This document shows positions 9,155 through 22,040 of a DNA stretch of 64,000 nucleotides, piece after piece; position 1 is the stretch's first letter; each line of letters begins with the position of its first letter. The notes beneath the pieces are model-generated. The model saw only the letters and a list, made by a program, of their open reading frames with translations. It did not search any database and was not told the DNA's origin. This stretch comes from Hydractinia symbiolongicarpus (Eukaryota; Cnidaria; Hydrozoa; Anthoathecata; Hydractiniidae): assembly GCF_029227915.1 (NCBI RefSeq), contig NC_079878.1:32949501-33013500 (forward strand), written 5' to 3'. Both the position numbers and the translations under genes were made by a program.

Positions 9155-12100
9155 TGGTGAAAATTAATTTAAAAAATCGTTCGGGAAATGCGTTTACTCC
9201 CTGGATACTTTCTTTGTATACTTTTGACTATACGGGCCGAGTCCGGGATTTACGGGAAATCGCAGTTTTTCGTTTGCCGGCGATTAAACTTCTTTTATTC
9301 AGCGTCTCATCAAAAATGAAAACATTTTTGAAAACTACAAGTCTCATGCGTTTTAGTGGTGAAAAAATAATTTAAAAAATCGTTCGGGAAATGAGTTGAT
9401 ACCCTGGGTACTTTCTTTGTATACTTTTGGCTATACGGGCCGAGTTCGGGATTTACGGGAAATCGCAGGTTTTCGTTTGCCGGCGATTAAACTGCTTTTA
9501 TTCAGCGTCTCATCAAAAATGACAACAATTTTGAAAACTACAAGTCTCATGCGTTTTAGTGGTGAAAAAATAAATTAAAAAATCGTTCGGGAAATGAGTT
9601 TACTCACTGGGTACTTTCCTTGTATACTTTTGACTATACTGGCCGAGTCCGGGATTTACGGGAAATCGCAGGTTTTCGTTTGCCGGCGATTAAACTTCTT
9701 TTATTCAGCGTCTCATCAAAAATGAAAACATTTTTAAAAACTACAAGTCTTATGGGTTTTAGTGGTGAAATAATAATTCAAAAAATCGTTTGGGAAATTA
9801 GCTTACTCACAGGGTACTTTCTTTGTTTACTTTTGACTATACGGGCCGAGTCCGGGATTTACGGGAAATCGCAGGTTTTCGTTTGCCGGCGATTAAACCT
9901 CTTTTATTAAGCGTCTCATCAAAAATGAAAACATTTTTAAAAACTACAAGTCTCATGGGCTTTAGTGGTGAAATAATAATTTAAAAAATCGCTCGGGAAA
10001 TGAGTTTACTCCCTGGGTACTTTCTTTGTATACTTTTGACTATACGGGCCGAGTCCGGGATTTACGGGAAATCGCGGGTATTCGTTTGCCGGCGATTAAA
10101 CTTATTTTATTCAGCGTCTCATCAAAAATAAAAACATTTTTAAAAACTACAAGTCTCATGCGTTTTAGTGGTGAAAAAAAAAATTAAAAAATCGTTCGGG
10201 AAATGAGTTTACTTCCTGGGTACTTTCTTTGTATACATTCGACTATACGGGCCAAGCCCGGGATTTACGGGAAATCGCGGGATTTCGTTTGCCGGCGATT
10301 AAACCTCTTTCATTAAGCGTCTCATCAAAAATGAAAACATTTTTAAAAACTAAAAGTCTCATGGGCTTTAGTGGTGAAATAATAATTTAAAAAATTGTTC
10401 GGGAAATGAGTTTACACCCCGGGTACTTTCTTTGTATACTTTTGACTATACGGGCAGAGTCCGGGATTTACGGGAAATCGCGGGTATTCGTTTGCCGGCG
10501 ATTAAACTTCTTTTATTCAGCGTCTCATCAAAAATGAAAACATTTTTAAAAACTACAAGTCTCATGGGCATTAGTGGTGAAATAATAATTTAAAAAATCG
10601 TTCGGGAAATGAGTTTACTCCCTGGGTACTGTCTTTGTATACTTTTGACTATACGGGCCAAGCCCGGGATTTACGGGAAATCGCGGGTTTTCGTTTGCCG
10701 GCGATTAAACTTCTTTTATTCAGTGTCTCATCAGAAATGAAAACATTTTTGAAAACTACAAGTCTCATGCGTTTTAGTGGTGAAAAAAAATTAAAAAATC
10801 GTTCGGGAAATGAGTTTACTTCCTGGGTACTTTCTTTGTATACATTCGACTATACGGGCTAACCCGGGATTTACGGGAAATCGCGGGATTTCGTTTGCCG
10901 GCGATTAAACCTCTTTCATTAAGCGTCTCATCAAAAATGAAAACATTTTTAAAAACTACAAGTCTCATGGGCTTTAGTGGTGAAATAATAATTTAAAAAA
11001 TCGTTCGGGAAATGAGTTTACACCCCGGGTACTTTCTTTGTATACTTTTGACTATACGGGCCGAGTCCGGGATTTACGGGAAATCGCAGGTTTTCGTTTG
11101 CTGGAGATTAAACTTCTTTTATTCAGCGTCTCATCAAAAATGAAAACATTTTTGAAAACTACAAGTCTCATGCGTTTTAGTGGTGAAAAAATAATTTAAA
11201 AAATTGTTGGGCAAATGAGTTTACTCCCTGGGTACTTTCTTTGTATACTTTTGACTATGCGGGTCGAGTCCGGGATTTACGGGAAGTCGCGGGTTTTCGT
11301 TTGCCGGCGATTAAACTTCTTTTATTCAGCGTCTCATTAAAAATGAAAATATTTTTAAATACTACAAGTGTCATGGGCTTTAGTGGTGAAATATTAATTT
11401 AAAAAATCGTTCGGGAAATGAGTTTACTCCCTGGGTACTTTCTTTGTGTACTTTTGACTATACGGGCCGAGTCCGGGATTTACGGGAAATCGCAGGTTTT
11501 CGTTTGCCGGCGATTAAACTTCTTTTATTCAGCGTCTCATCAAAAATGAAAACATTTTTGAAAACTACAAGTCTCATGCGTTTTAGTGGTGAAAAAATAA
11601 TTTAAAAAATCGTTCGTGAAATGAGTTTACACCCTGGGTACTTTCTTTGTATACTTTTGACTATACGGGCCGAGTCCGGGATTTACGGGAAATCGCAGGT
11701 TTTCGTTTGCCGGCGATTAAACTGCTTTTATTCAGCGTCTCATCAAAAATGAAAACATTTTTGAAAACTACAAGTCTCATGCGTTTTAGTGGTGAAAAAA
11801 TAATTTAAAAATTCGTTAGGGAAATGAGTTTACTCACTGGGTACTTTCCTTGTATACTTTTGACTATACGGGCCGAGACCGGGATTTACGGGAAATCGTT
11901 TGTTTTTGTTTGCCGGCGATTAAACTTCTTTTATTTAGCGTCTCATCAAAAATGAAAACATTTTTAAAAACTACAAGTCTCATGGGCTTTAGTGGTAAAA
12001 TATAAATTTAGAAAATCGTTTGGGAAATGAGTTTACTCCCTGGGTACTTTCTTTGTATACTTTTGACTATACGGGCCAAGCCGAGATTTACGGGAAATCG

Positions 12101-12537
12101 CGGGTTTTCGTTTGCCGGCGATTAAACTTCTTTTATTCAGCGTCTCATCAAAAATGAAAATGTTTTTCAAAACTACAAGTCTCATGGGCTTTAGTGGTGA
12201 AATAATAATTTAAAAAATCGTTTGGGAAATGAGTTTACTCCCTGGGTACTTTCTTTGTATACTTTTGACTATACGGGCCGAGTCCGGGATTTACGGGAAA
12301 TCGCAGGTTTTCGTTTGCTGGAGATTAAACTTCTTTTATTCAGCGTCTCATCAAAAATGAAAACATTTTTGAAAACTACAAGTCTCATGCGTTTTAGTGG
12401 TGAAAAAATAATTTAAAAAATCGTTCGGCAAATGAGTTTACTCCCTGGGTACTTTCTTTGTATACTTTTGACTATGCGGGTCGAGTCCGGGATTTACGGG
12501 AAGTCGCGGGTTTTCGTTTGCCGGCGATTAAACTTCT
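9155..12537 (+). repeat. Higher-order duplication B, copy 1
   Basis: About 16-17 monomers (3.38 kb) recurring at 14831-18214 with an offset of 5676-5677 bp. Shared rare marks include 'gaaatgcgtttactccctgg' at 9185/14861, 'gaaatattaattt' and 'aatgtttttcaaaac'. Confidence 0.9.
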
Positions 12538-13815
12538 TTTATTTAGCGTCTCATCGAAAATGAAAACATTTTTAAAAACTACAAGTCTCATGGGCTTTAG
12601 TGGTAAAATATAAATTTAGAAAATCGTTTGGGAAATGAGTTTACTCCCTGGGTACTTTCTTTGTATACTTTTGACTATACGGGCCGAGTCCGGGATTTAT
12701 GGGAAATCGCAGGTTTTCGTTTGCCGGCGATTAAACTTCTTTTATTCAGCGTCTCATCAAAAATGAAACATTTTTGAAAACTACAAGTCTCATGCGTTTT
12801 AGTGGTGAAAAAATAATTTAAAAAATCGTTCGAGAAATGAGTTTACACCCTGGGTACTTTCTTTGTATACTTTTGACTATACGGGCCGAGTCCGGGATTT
12901 ACGGGAAATCGCAGGTTTTCGTTTGCCGGCGAATAAACCACTTTCATTAAGCGTCTCATCAAAAATGAAAAGATTTCTGAAAACTACAAGTCTCATGCGT
13001 TTAAGTGGTGAAAAAATAATTTAAAAAATCGTTCGGGAAATGAGTTTACTCCCTGGGTACTTTCTTTGTATACTTTTGACTATACGGGCCGAGTCCGGGA
13101 TTTACGGGAAATCGCGGGTATTCGTTTGCCGGCGATTAAACTTCTTTTATTCAGCGTCTCATCAAAAATGAAAACATTTTTAAAAACTACAAGTCTCATG
13201 GGCTTTAGTGGTGAAATAATAATTTAAAAAATCGTTTGGGAAATTAGTTTACTCCCTGGGTACTTTCTTTGTATACTTTTGACTATACGGGCCGAGTCCG
13301 GGATTTACGGGAAATCGCAGGTTTTCGTTTGCCGGCGATTAAACTTCTTTTATTCAGCGTCTCATCAAAAATGAAAACATTTTTAAAAACTACAAGTCTC
13401 ATGGGCTTTAGTGGTGAAATAATAATTCAAAAAATCGTTTGGGAAATTTGCTTACTCCCTGGGTACTTTCTTTGTATACTTTTGACTATACGGGCCGAGT
13501 CCGGGATTTATGGGAAATTGCAGGTTTTCGTTTGCCGGCGATTAAACCTCTTTCATTAAGCGTCTCATCAAAAAAGAAAACATTTTTGAAAACTACAAGT
13601 CTCATGCGTTTTAGTGGTGAAAAGATAATTGAAAAAATCGTTTCGGAAATGAGTTTACTCACAGGGTACTTTCTTTGTATACATTCGACTATACGGGCCA
13701 AACCCGGGATTTACGGGAAATCGCGGGTTTTCGTTTGCCGGCGATTAAACAACTTTCATTAGCGTCTCATCAAAAATGAAAACATTTCTGAAAACTAAAA
13801 GTCTCATGCGTTTTA
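12533..13815 (+). repeat. Higher-order duplication A, copy 2
   Basis: Near-identical to 7870-9150. It differs by a 1-bp loss near 13760 ('cattagcg' for 'cattaagcg') and then diverges at about 13817. It contains the second uninterrupted version of the LINE target monomer, with GGCGATT at 13334-13340. Confidence 0.9.
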
Positions 13816-14830
13816 GTGGTGAAAAAATAATTTAAAAAATCGTTCGGGAAATGAGTTTACTCCCTGGGTACTTTCTTTGTATACTTTTGACTATACGGGC
13901 CAAGCCGGGATTTACGGGAAATCGCAGGTTTTCGTTTGCCGGCGATTAAACTTCTTTTATTCAGCGTCTCATCAAAAATGAAAACATTTTTAAAAACTAC
14001 AAGTCTCATGCGTTTTAGTGGTGAAAAAGTAATTTAAAAAATCGTTCGGGAAATGAGTTTACTCCCTGGGTATTTTCTTTGTTTACTTTTGACTATACGG
14101 GCCAAGCCCGGGATTTACGGGAAATCGCGGGTTTTCGTTTGCCGGCGATTAAACTTCTTTTATTCAGCGTCTCATCAAAAATGAAAACATTTTTGAAAAC
14201 TACAAGTCTCATGCGTTTTAGTGGTGAAAAAATAATTTAAAAAATCGTTCGGGAAATGAGTTTACTCCCTGGGTACTTTCTTTGTATACTTTTGACTATA
14301 TGGGCCGAGTCCGGGATTTACGGGAAATCGCGGATTTTCGTTTGCCGGCGATTAAACTTCTTTTATTCAGCGTCCCATCAAATATGAAAATATTTTTGAA
14401 AACTACAAGTCTCATGGGCTTTAGTGGTAAAATATAAATTTAGAAAATCGTTTGGGAAATGAGTTTACTCCCTGGGTACTTTCTTTGTATACTTTTGACT
14501 ATACGGGCCGAGTCCGGGATTTATGGGAAATCGCAGGTTTTCGTTTGCCGGCGATTAAACTTCTTTTATTCAGCGTCTCATCAAAAATGAAACATTTTTG
14601 AAAACTACAAGTCTCATGCGTTTTAGTGGTGAAAAAATAATTTAAAAAATCGTTCGAGAAATGAGTTTACACCCTGGGTACTTTCTTTGTATACTTTTGA
14701 CTATACGGGCCGAGTCCGGGATTTACGGGAAATCGCAGGTTTTCGTTTGCCGGCGAATAAACCACTTTCATTAAGCGTCTCATCAAAAATGAAAAGATTT
14801 CTGAAAACTACAAGTCTCATGCGTTTAAGT

Positions 14831-17800
14831 GGTGAAAAAATAATTTAAAAAATCGTTCGGGAAATGCGTTTACTCCCTGGATACTTTCTTTGTATACTTT
14901 TGACTATACGGGCCGAGTCCGGGATTTACGGGAAATCGCAGTTTTTCGTTTGCCGGCGATTAAACTTCTTTTATTCAGCGTCTCATCAAAAATGAAAACA
15001 TTTTTGAAAACTACAAGTCTCATGCGTTTTAGTGGTGAAAAAATAATTTAAAAAATCGTTCGGGAAATGAGTTTATACCCTGGGTACTTTCTTTGTATAC
15101 TTTTGACTATACGGGCCGAGTCCGGGATTTACGGGAAATCGCAGGTTTTCGTTTGCCGGCGATTAAACTGCTTTTATTCAGCGTCTCATCAAAAATGACA
15201 ACATTTTTGAAAACTACAAGTCTCATGCGTTTTAGTGGTGAAAAAATAAATTAAAAAATCGTTCGGGAAATGAGTTTACTCACTGGGTACTTTCCTTGTA
15301 TACTTTTCACTATACTGGCCGAGTCCGGGATTTACGGGAAATCACAGGTTTTCGTTTGCCGGCGATTAAACTTCTTTTATTCAGCGTCTCATCAAAAATG
15401 AAAACATTTTTAAAAACTACAAGTCTTATGGGTTTTAGTGGTGAAATAATAATTCAAAAAATCGTTTGGGAAATTAGCTTACTTACAGGGTACTTTCTTT
15501 GTTTACTTTTGACTATACGGGCCGAGTCCGGGATTTACGGGAAATCGCAGGTTTTCGTTTGCCGGCGATTAAACCTCTTTTATTAAGCGTCTCATCAAAA
15601 ATGAAAACATTTTTAAAAACTACAAGTCTCATGGGCTTTAGTGGTGAAATAATAATTTAAAAAATCGCTCGGGAAATGAGTTTACTCCCTGGGTACTTTC
15701 TTTGTATACTTTTGACTATACGGGCCGAGTCCGGGATTTACGGGAAATCGCGGGTATTCGTTTGCCGGCGATTAAACTTCTTTTATTCAGCGTCTCATCA
15801 AAAATAAAAACATTTTTAAAAACTACAAGTCTCATGCGTTTTAGTGGTGAAAAAAAAATTTAAAAAATCGTTCGGGAAATGAGTTTACTTCCTTGGTACT
15901 TTCTTTGTATACATTCGACTATACGGGCCAAGCCCGGGATTTACGGGAAATCGCGGGATTTCGTTTGCCGGCGATTAAACCTCTTTCATTAAGCGTCTCA
16001 TCAAAAATGAAAACATTTTTAAAAACTACAAGTCTCATGGGCTTTAGTGGTGAAATAATAATTTAAAAAATTGTTCGGGAAATGAGTTTACACCCCGGGT
16101 ACTTTCTTTGTATACTTTTGACTATACGGGCAGAGTCCGGGATTTACGGGAAATCGCGGGTATTCGTTTGCCGGCGATTAAACCTCTTTCATTAAGCGTC
16201 TCATCAAAAATGAAAACATTTTTAAAAACTACAAGTCTCATGGGCATTAGTGGTGAAATAATAATTTAAAAAATCGTTCGGGAAATGAGTTTACTCCCTG
16301 GGTACTGTCTTTGTATACTTTTGACTATACGGGCCAAGCCCGGGATTTACGGGAAATCGCGGGTTTTCGTTTGCCGGCGATTAAACTTCTTTTATTCAGT
16401 GTCTCATCAGAAATGAAAACATTTTTGAAAACTACAAGTCTCATGCGTTTTAGTGGTGAAAAAAAAATTAAAAAATCGTTCGGGAAATGACTTTACTTCC
16501 TGGGTACTTTCTTTGTATACATTCGACTATACGGGCTAACCCGGGATTTACGGGAAATCGCGGGATTTCGTTTGCCGGCGATTAAACCTCTTTCATTAAG
16601 CGTCTCATCAAAAATGAAAACATTTTTAAAAACTACAAGTCTAATGGGCTTTAGTGGTGAAATAATAATTTAAAAAATCGTTCGGGAAATGAGTTTACAC
16701 CCCGGGTACTTTCTTTGTATACTTTTGACTATACGGGCCGAGTCCGGGATTTACGGGAAATCGCAGGTTTTCGTTTGCTGGAGATTAAACTTCTTTTATT
16801 CAGCGTCTCATCAAAAATGAAAACATTTTTGAAAACTACAAGTCTCATGCGTTTTAGTGGTGAAAAAATAATTTAAAAAATTGTTGGGCAAATGAGTTTA
16901 CTCCCTGGGTACTTTCTTTGTATACTTTTGACTATGCGGGTCGAGTCCGGGATTTACGGGAAGTCGCGGGTTTTCGTTTGCCGGCGATTAAACTTCTTTT
17001 ATTCAGCGTCTCATTAAAAATGAAAATATTTTTAAATACTACAAGTGTCATGGGCTTTAGTGGTGAAATATTAATTTAAAAAATCGTTCGGGAAATGAGT
17101 TTACTCCCTGGGTACTTTCTTTGTGTACTTTTGACTATACGGGCCGAGTCCGGGATTTACGGGAAATCGCAGGTTTTCGTTTGCCGGCGATTAAACTTCT
17201 TTTATTCAGCGTCTCATCAAAAATGAAAACATTTTTGAAAACTACAAGTCTCATGCGTTTTAGTGGTGAAAAAATAATTTAAAAAATCGTTCGTGAAATG
17301 AGTTTACACCCTGGGTACTTTCTTTGTATACTTTTGACTATACGGGCCGAGTCCGGGATTTACGGGAAATCGCAGGTTTTCGTTTGCCGGCGATTAAACT
17401 GCTTTTATTCAGCGTCTCATCAAAAATGAAAACATTTTTGAAAACTACAAGTCTCATGCGTTTTAGTGGTGAAAAAATAATTTAAAAATTCGTTAGGGAA
17501 ATGAGTTTACTCACTGGGTACTTTCCTTGTATACTTTTGACTATACGGGCCGAGACCGGGATTTACGGGAAATCGTTTGTTTTTGTTTGCCGGCGATTAA
17601 ACTTCTTTTATTTAGCGTCTCATCAAAAATGAAAACATTTTTAAAAACTACAAGTCTCATGGGCTTTAGTGGTAAAATATAAATTTAGAAAATCGTTTGG
17701 GAAATGAGTTTACTCCCTGGGTACTTTCTTTGTATACTTTTGACTATACGGGCCAAGCCGAGATTTACGGGAAATCGCGGGTTTTCGTTTGCCGGCGATT

Positions 17801-18214
17801 AAACTTCTTTTATTCAGCGTCTCATCAAAAATGAAAATGTTTTTCAAAACTACAAGTCTCATGGGCTTTAGTGGTGAAATAATAATTTAAAAAATCGTTT
17901 GGGAAATGAGTTTACTCCCTGGGTACTTTCTTTGTATACTTTTGACTATACGGGCCGAGTCCGGGATTTACGACAAATCGCAGGTTTTCGTTTGCTGGAG
18001 ATTAAACTTCTTTTATTCAGCGTCTCATCAAAAATGAAAACATTTTTGAAAACTACAAGTCTCATGCGTTTTAGTGGTGAAAAAATAATTTAAAAAATCG
18101 TTCGGCAAATGAGTTTACTCCCTGGGTACTTTCTTTGTATACTTTTGACTATGCGGGTCGAGTCCGGGATTTACGGGAAGTCGCGGGTTTTCGTTTGCCG
18201 GCGATTAAACTTCT
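14831..18214 (+). repeat. Higher-order duplication B, copy 2
   Basis: Second copy of 9155-12537. It has a few substitutions and one monomer-internal exchange near 16180 ('aacctctttcattaag' instead of 'aacttcttttattcag'). Confidence 0.9.
16880..17858 (+). repeat. Higher-order duplication C, copy 1
   Basis: About five monomers that recur at 18097-19074 with a 1217-bp (six-monomer) offset. 'actatgcgggtcgag' and 'tcattaaaaatgaaaatatt' are shared marks. The unit is nested inside duplication B. Confidence 0.85.
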
Positions 18215-19074
18215 TTTATTCAGCGTCTCATTAAAAATGAAAATATTTTTAAATACTACAAGTGTCATGGGCTTTAGTGGTGAAATATTAATTTAAAAAA
18301 TCGTTCGGGAAATGAGTTTACTCCCTGGGTACTTTCTTTGTGTACTTTTGACTATACGGGCCGAGTCCGGGATTTACGGGAAATCGCAGGTTTTCGTTTG
18401 CCGGCGATTAAACTTCTTTTATTCAGCGTCTCATCAAAAATGAAAACATTTTTGAAAACTACAAGTCTCATGCGTTTTAGTGGTGAAAAAATAATTTAAA
18501 AAATCGTTCGGGAAATGAGTTTACACCCTGGGTACTTTCTTTGTATACTTTTGACTATACGGGCCGAGTCCGAGATTTACGGGAAATCGCAGGTTTTCGT
18601 TTGCCGGCGATTAAACTGCTTTTATTCAGCGTCTCATCAAAAATGAAAACATTTTTGAAAACTACAAGTCTCATGCGTTTTAGTGGTGAAAAAATAATTT
18701 AAAAATTCGTTAGGGAAATGAGTTTACTCACTGGGTACTTTCCTTGTATACTTTTGACTATACGGGCCGAGACCGGGATTTACGGGAAATCGCGGGTTTT
18801 CGTTTGCCGGCGATTAAACTTCTTTTATTTAGCGTCTCATCAAAAATGAAACATTTTTAAAAACTACAAGTCTCATGGGCTTTAGTGGTAAAATATAAAT
18901 TTAGAAAATCGTTTGGGAAATGAGTTTACTCCCTGGGTACTTTCTTTGTATACTTTTGACTATACGGGCCAAGCCGAGATTTACGGGAAATCGCGGTTTT
19001 TCGTTTGCCGGCGATTAAACTTCTTTTATTCAGCGTCTCATCAAAAATGAAAATGTTTTTCAAAACTACAAGTC
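18097..19074 (+). repeat. Higher-order duplication C, copy 2
   Basis: Copy of 16880-17858 with a 1-bp loss near 18848 ('atgaaacattt'). After it the array switches to a different set of variants. Confidence 0.85.
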
Positions 19075-22040
19075 TTATGCGTTTTAGTGGTGAAAAAATA
19101 ATTTAAAAAATCGTTTTGGAAATGAGTTTACTCACAGGGTACTTTCTTTGTATACATTCGACTATACGGGCCAAGCCCGGGATTTACGGGAAATCGCGGG
19201 TTTTCGTTTGCCGGCGATTAAACTTCTTCTATTAAGCGTCTCATCAAAAATGAAAACATTTTTAAAAACTACAAGTCTTATGCGTTTTAGTGGTGAAAAA
19301 ATAATTTAAAAAATCGTTCGTGAAATGATTTTACTCCTTGGGTACTTTCTTTGTATACTTTTGACTATACGGGCCAAGCCGGGATTTACGGGAAATCGCG
19401 GGTTTTCGTTTGCCGGCGATTAAACTTCTTTTATTCAGAGTCTCATCAAAAATGAAAACATTTTTAAAAACTACAAGTCTCATGGGCTTTAGTGGTGAAA
19501 AAATAATTTACAAAATCGTTCTGGAAATGAGTTTACTCACAGGGTACTTTCTTTTTATACATTCGATTATACGTGCCAAGCCCGGGATTTACGGGAAATC
19601 GCGGGTTTTCGTTTGCCGGCGATTAAACTTCTTTTATTCAGCGTCTCATCAAAAATGTAAACATTTTTGAAAACTACAAGTCTTATGCGTTTTAGTGGTG
19701 AAAAAATAATTTAAAAAATCGATCGGGAAATGAGTTTACTCCCTGGGTACTTTCTTTGTATACTTTTGACTATACGGGCCGAGTCCGGGATTTACGGGAA
19801 ATCGCGGATTTTCGTTTGCCGGCGATTAAACTTCTTTCATTCAGCGTCCCATCAAATATGAAAATATTTTTGAAAACTACAAGTCTCATGCGTTTAGTGG
19901 TAAAAAAATAATATAAAAAATCGTTCGGGAAAAGAGTTTACTCCCTGGGTACTTTCTTTGTATACCTTTGACTATACGGGCCAAGCCCGGGATTTACGGG
20001 AAATCGCGGGTTTTCGTTTGCCGGCGATTAAACTTCTTTTATTCAGCGTCTCATCAAAAATGAAAACATTTTTAAAAACTACAAGTCTCATGCGTTTTAG
20101 TGGTAAAAAAATAATTTAAAAAATCGTTCGGGAAATGAGTTTACTCCCTGGGTACTTTATTTGTATACTTTTGACTATACGGGCCGAGTCCGGGATTTAC
20201 GGGAAATCGCGGATTTTCGTTTGCCGGCGATTAAACTGCTTTTATTCAGCGTCTCATCAAAAATAAAAACATTTTTGAAAACTACAAGTCTCATGCGTTT
20301 TAGTGGTGAAAAAATAATTTAAAAAATCGTTCCGGAAATGATTTTACTCCCTGGGTACTTTTTTTGTATACTTTTGACTATACGGGCCGAGTCCGGGATT
20401 TACGGGAAATCGCGGATTTTCGTTTGCCGGCAATTAAACTGCTTTTATTCAGCGTCTCATCAAAAATGAAAGCATTTTTGAAAACTACAAGTCTCATGCG
20501 TTTTAGTGGTGAAAAAATAAATTAAAAAATCGTTCCGGAAATGATTTTACTCCCTGGGTACTTTCTTTGTATACATTCGACTATACGTGCCAAGCCCGGG
20601 ATTTACGGGAAATCGCGGGTTTTCGTTTGCCAGCGATTAAACTTCTTTTATTCAGCGTCTCATCAAAAATGAAAACATTTTTGAAAACTACAAGTCTCAT
20701 GCGTTTTAGTGGTGAAAAAATAATTTAAAAAATCCTTCGGGAAATGAGTTTACTCCCTGGGTACTTTCTTTGTATACTTTTGACTAAACGGGCCAAGCCG
20801 GGATTTACGGGAAATCGCGGGTTTTCGTTTGCCAGCGATTAAACTTCTTTTATTCAGCGTCTCATCAAAAATGAAAACATTTTTGAAAACTACAAGTCTC
20901 ATGCGTTTTAGTGGTGAAAAAATAATTTAAAAAATCGTTCGGGAAATGAGTTTACTCCCTGGGTACTTTCTTTGTATACTTTTGACTATACGGGCCAAGC
21001 CGGGATTTACGGGATATCGCGGTTTTTCGTTTCCCGGCGATTAAACTTCTTTTATTCAGCGTCTCATCAAAAATGAAAACATTTTTAAAAACTACAAGTC
21101 TTATGCGTATTAGTGGCGAAAAAATAATTTAAAAAATCGTTCTGGAAATGAGTTTACTCACAGGGTACTTTCTTTGTATACATTCGACTATACGTGCCAA
21201 GCCCGGGATTTACGAGAAATCGCGGGTTTTCGTTTGCCGGCGATTAAACTGTTTTTATTCTGCGTCTCATCAAAAATGAAAACATTTTTGAAAACTACAA
21301 GTCTCATGCGTTTTAGTGGTGAAAAAATAATTTAAAAAATCGTTCGGGAAATGATTTTACTCCCTGGGTACTTTCTTTGTATACTTTTGACTATACGGGA
21401 CAAGCCGGGATTTACGGGAAATCGCGGGTTTTCGTTTGCCGGCGATTAAACTTCTTTTATTCAGCGTCTCATCAAAAATGAAAACATTTTTAAAAACTAC
21501 AAGTCTTATGCGTTTTAGTGGTGAAAAAATAATTTAAAAAATCGTTCTGGAAATGAGTTTACTCACAGGGTACTTTCTTTGTATACATTCGACTATACGT
21601 GCCAAGCCCGGGATTTACGGGAAATCGCGTGTTTTCGTTTGCCGGCGATTAAACTTCTTTTATTCAGCGTCTCATCAAAAATGAAAACATTTTTGAAAAC
21701 TACAAGTCTCATGTGTTTTAGTGGTGAAAAAATAATTTAAAAAATCGTTCGGGAAATGAGTTTACTGCCTGGGTACTTTCTTTGTATACTTTTGACTATA
21801 CGGGCCAAGTCGGGATTTACGGGAAATCGCGGGATTTCGTTTGCCGGCGATTAAACTTCTTTTATTCAGCGTGTCATCAAAAATGAAAACATTTTTGAAA
21901 ACTACAAGTCTTATGCGTTTTAGTGGTGAAAAAATAATTTAAAAAATCGTTCTGAAAATGAGTTTACTCACAGGGTACTTTCTTTGTATACATTCGACTA
22001 TACGGGCCAAGCCCGGGATTTACGGGAAATCGCGGGTTTT
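19071..22040 (+). repeat. Higher-order duplication D, copy 1 (14-mer)
   Basis: 19071-20572 matches 21906-23408 (offset 2836 bp, 14 monomers; 'cttcttctattaag' at 19223 and 22059). 20573-22040 matches 23812-25279 (offset 3239 bp; 'gcgtgtcatc' and 'tacgagaaatcgcggg' as marks). The offset change of 403 bp equals two monomers. Confidence 0.9.

Larger units (their letters stand above)
5845..19070 (+). repeat. Satellite array, second segment (left-zone variants)
   Basis: About 65 tandem monomers. Diagnostic variants are 'gggctttagtggtgaaataataatt', with 'gaaattag' or 'gaaatttgc' after it, and 'gtggtaaaatataaatttag'. Both groups appear in this segment and in 1-2173 and disappear to the right of about 19 kb. 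The segment is a mosaic of overlapping duplications, listed separately. One monomer has a 13-bp deletion at 6582-6590. Small open frames occur but carry no recognisable domain, and nothing else is seen. Confidence 0.95.
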
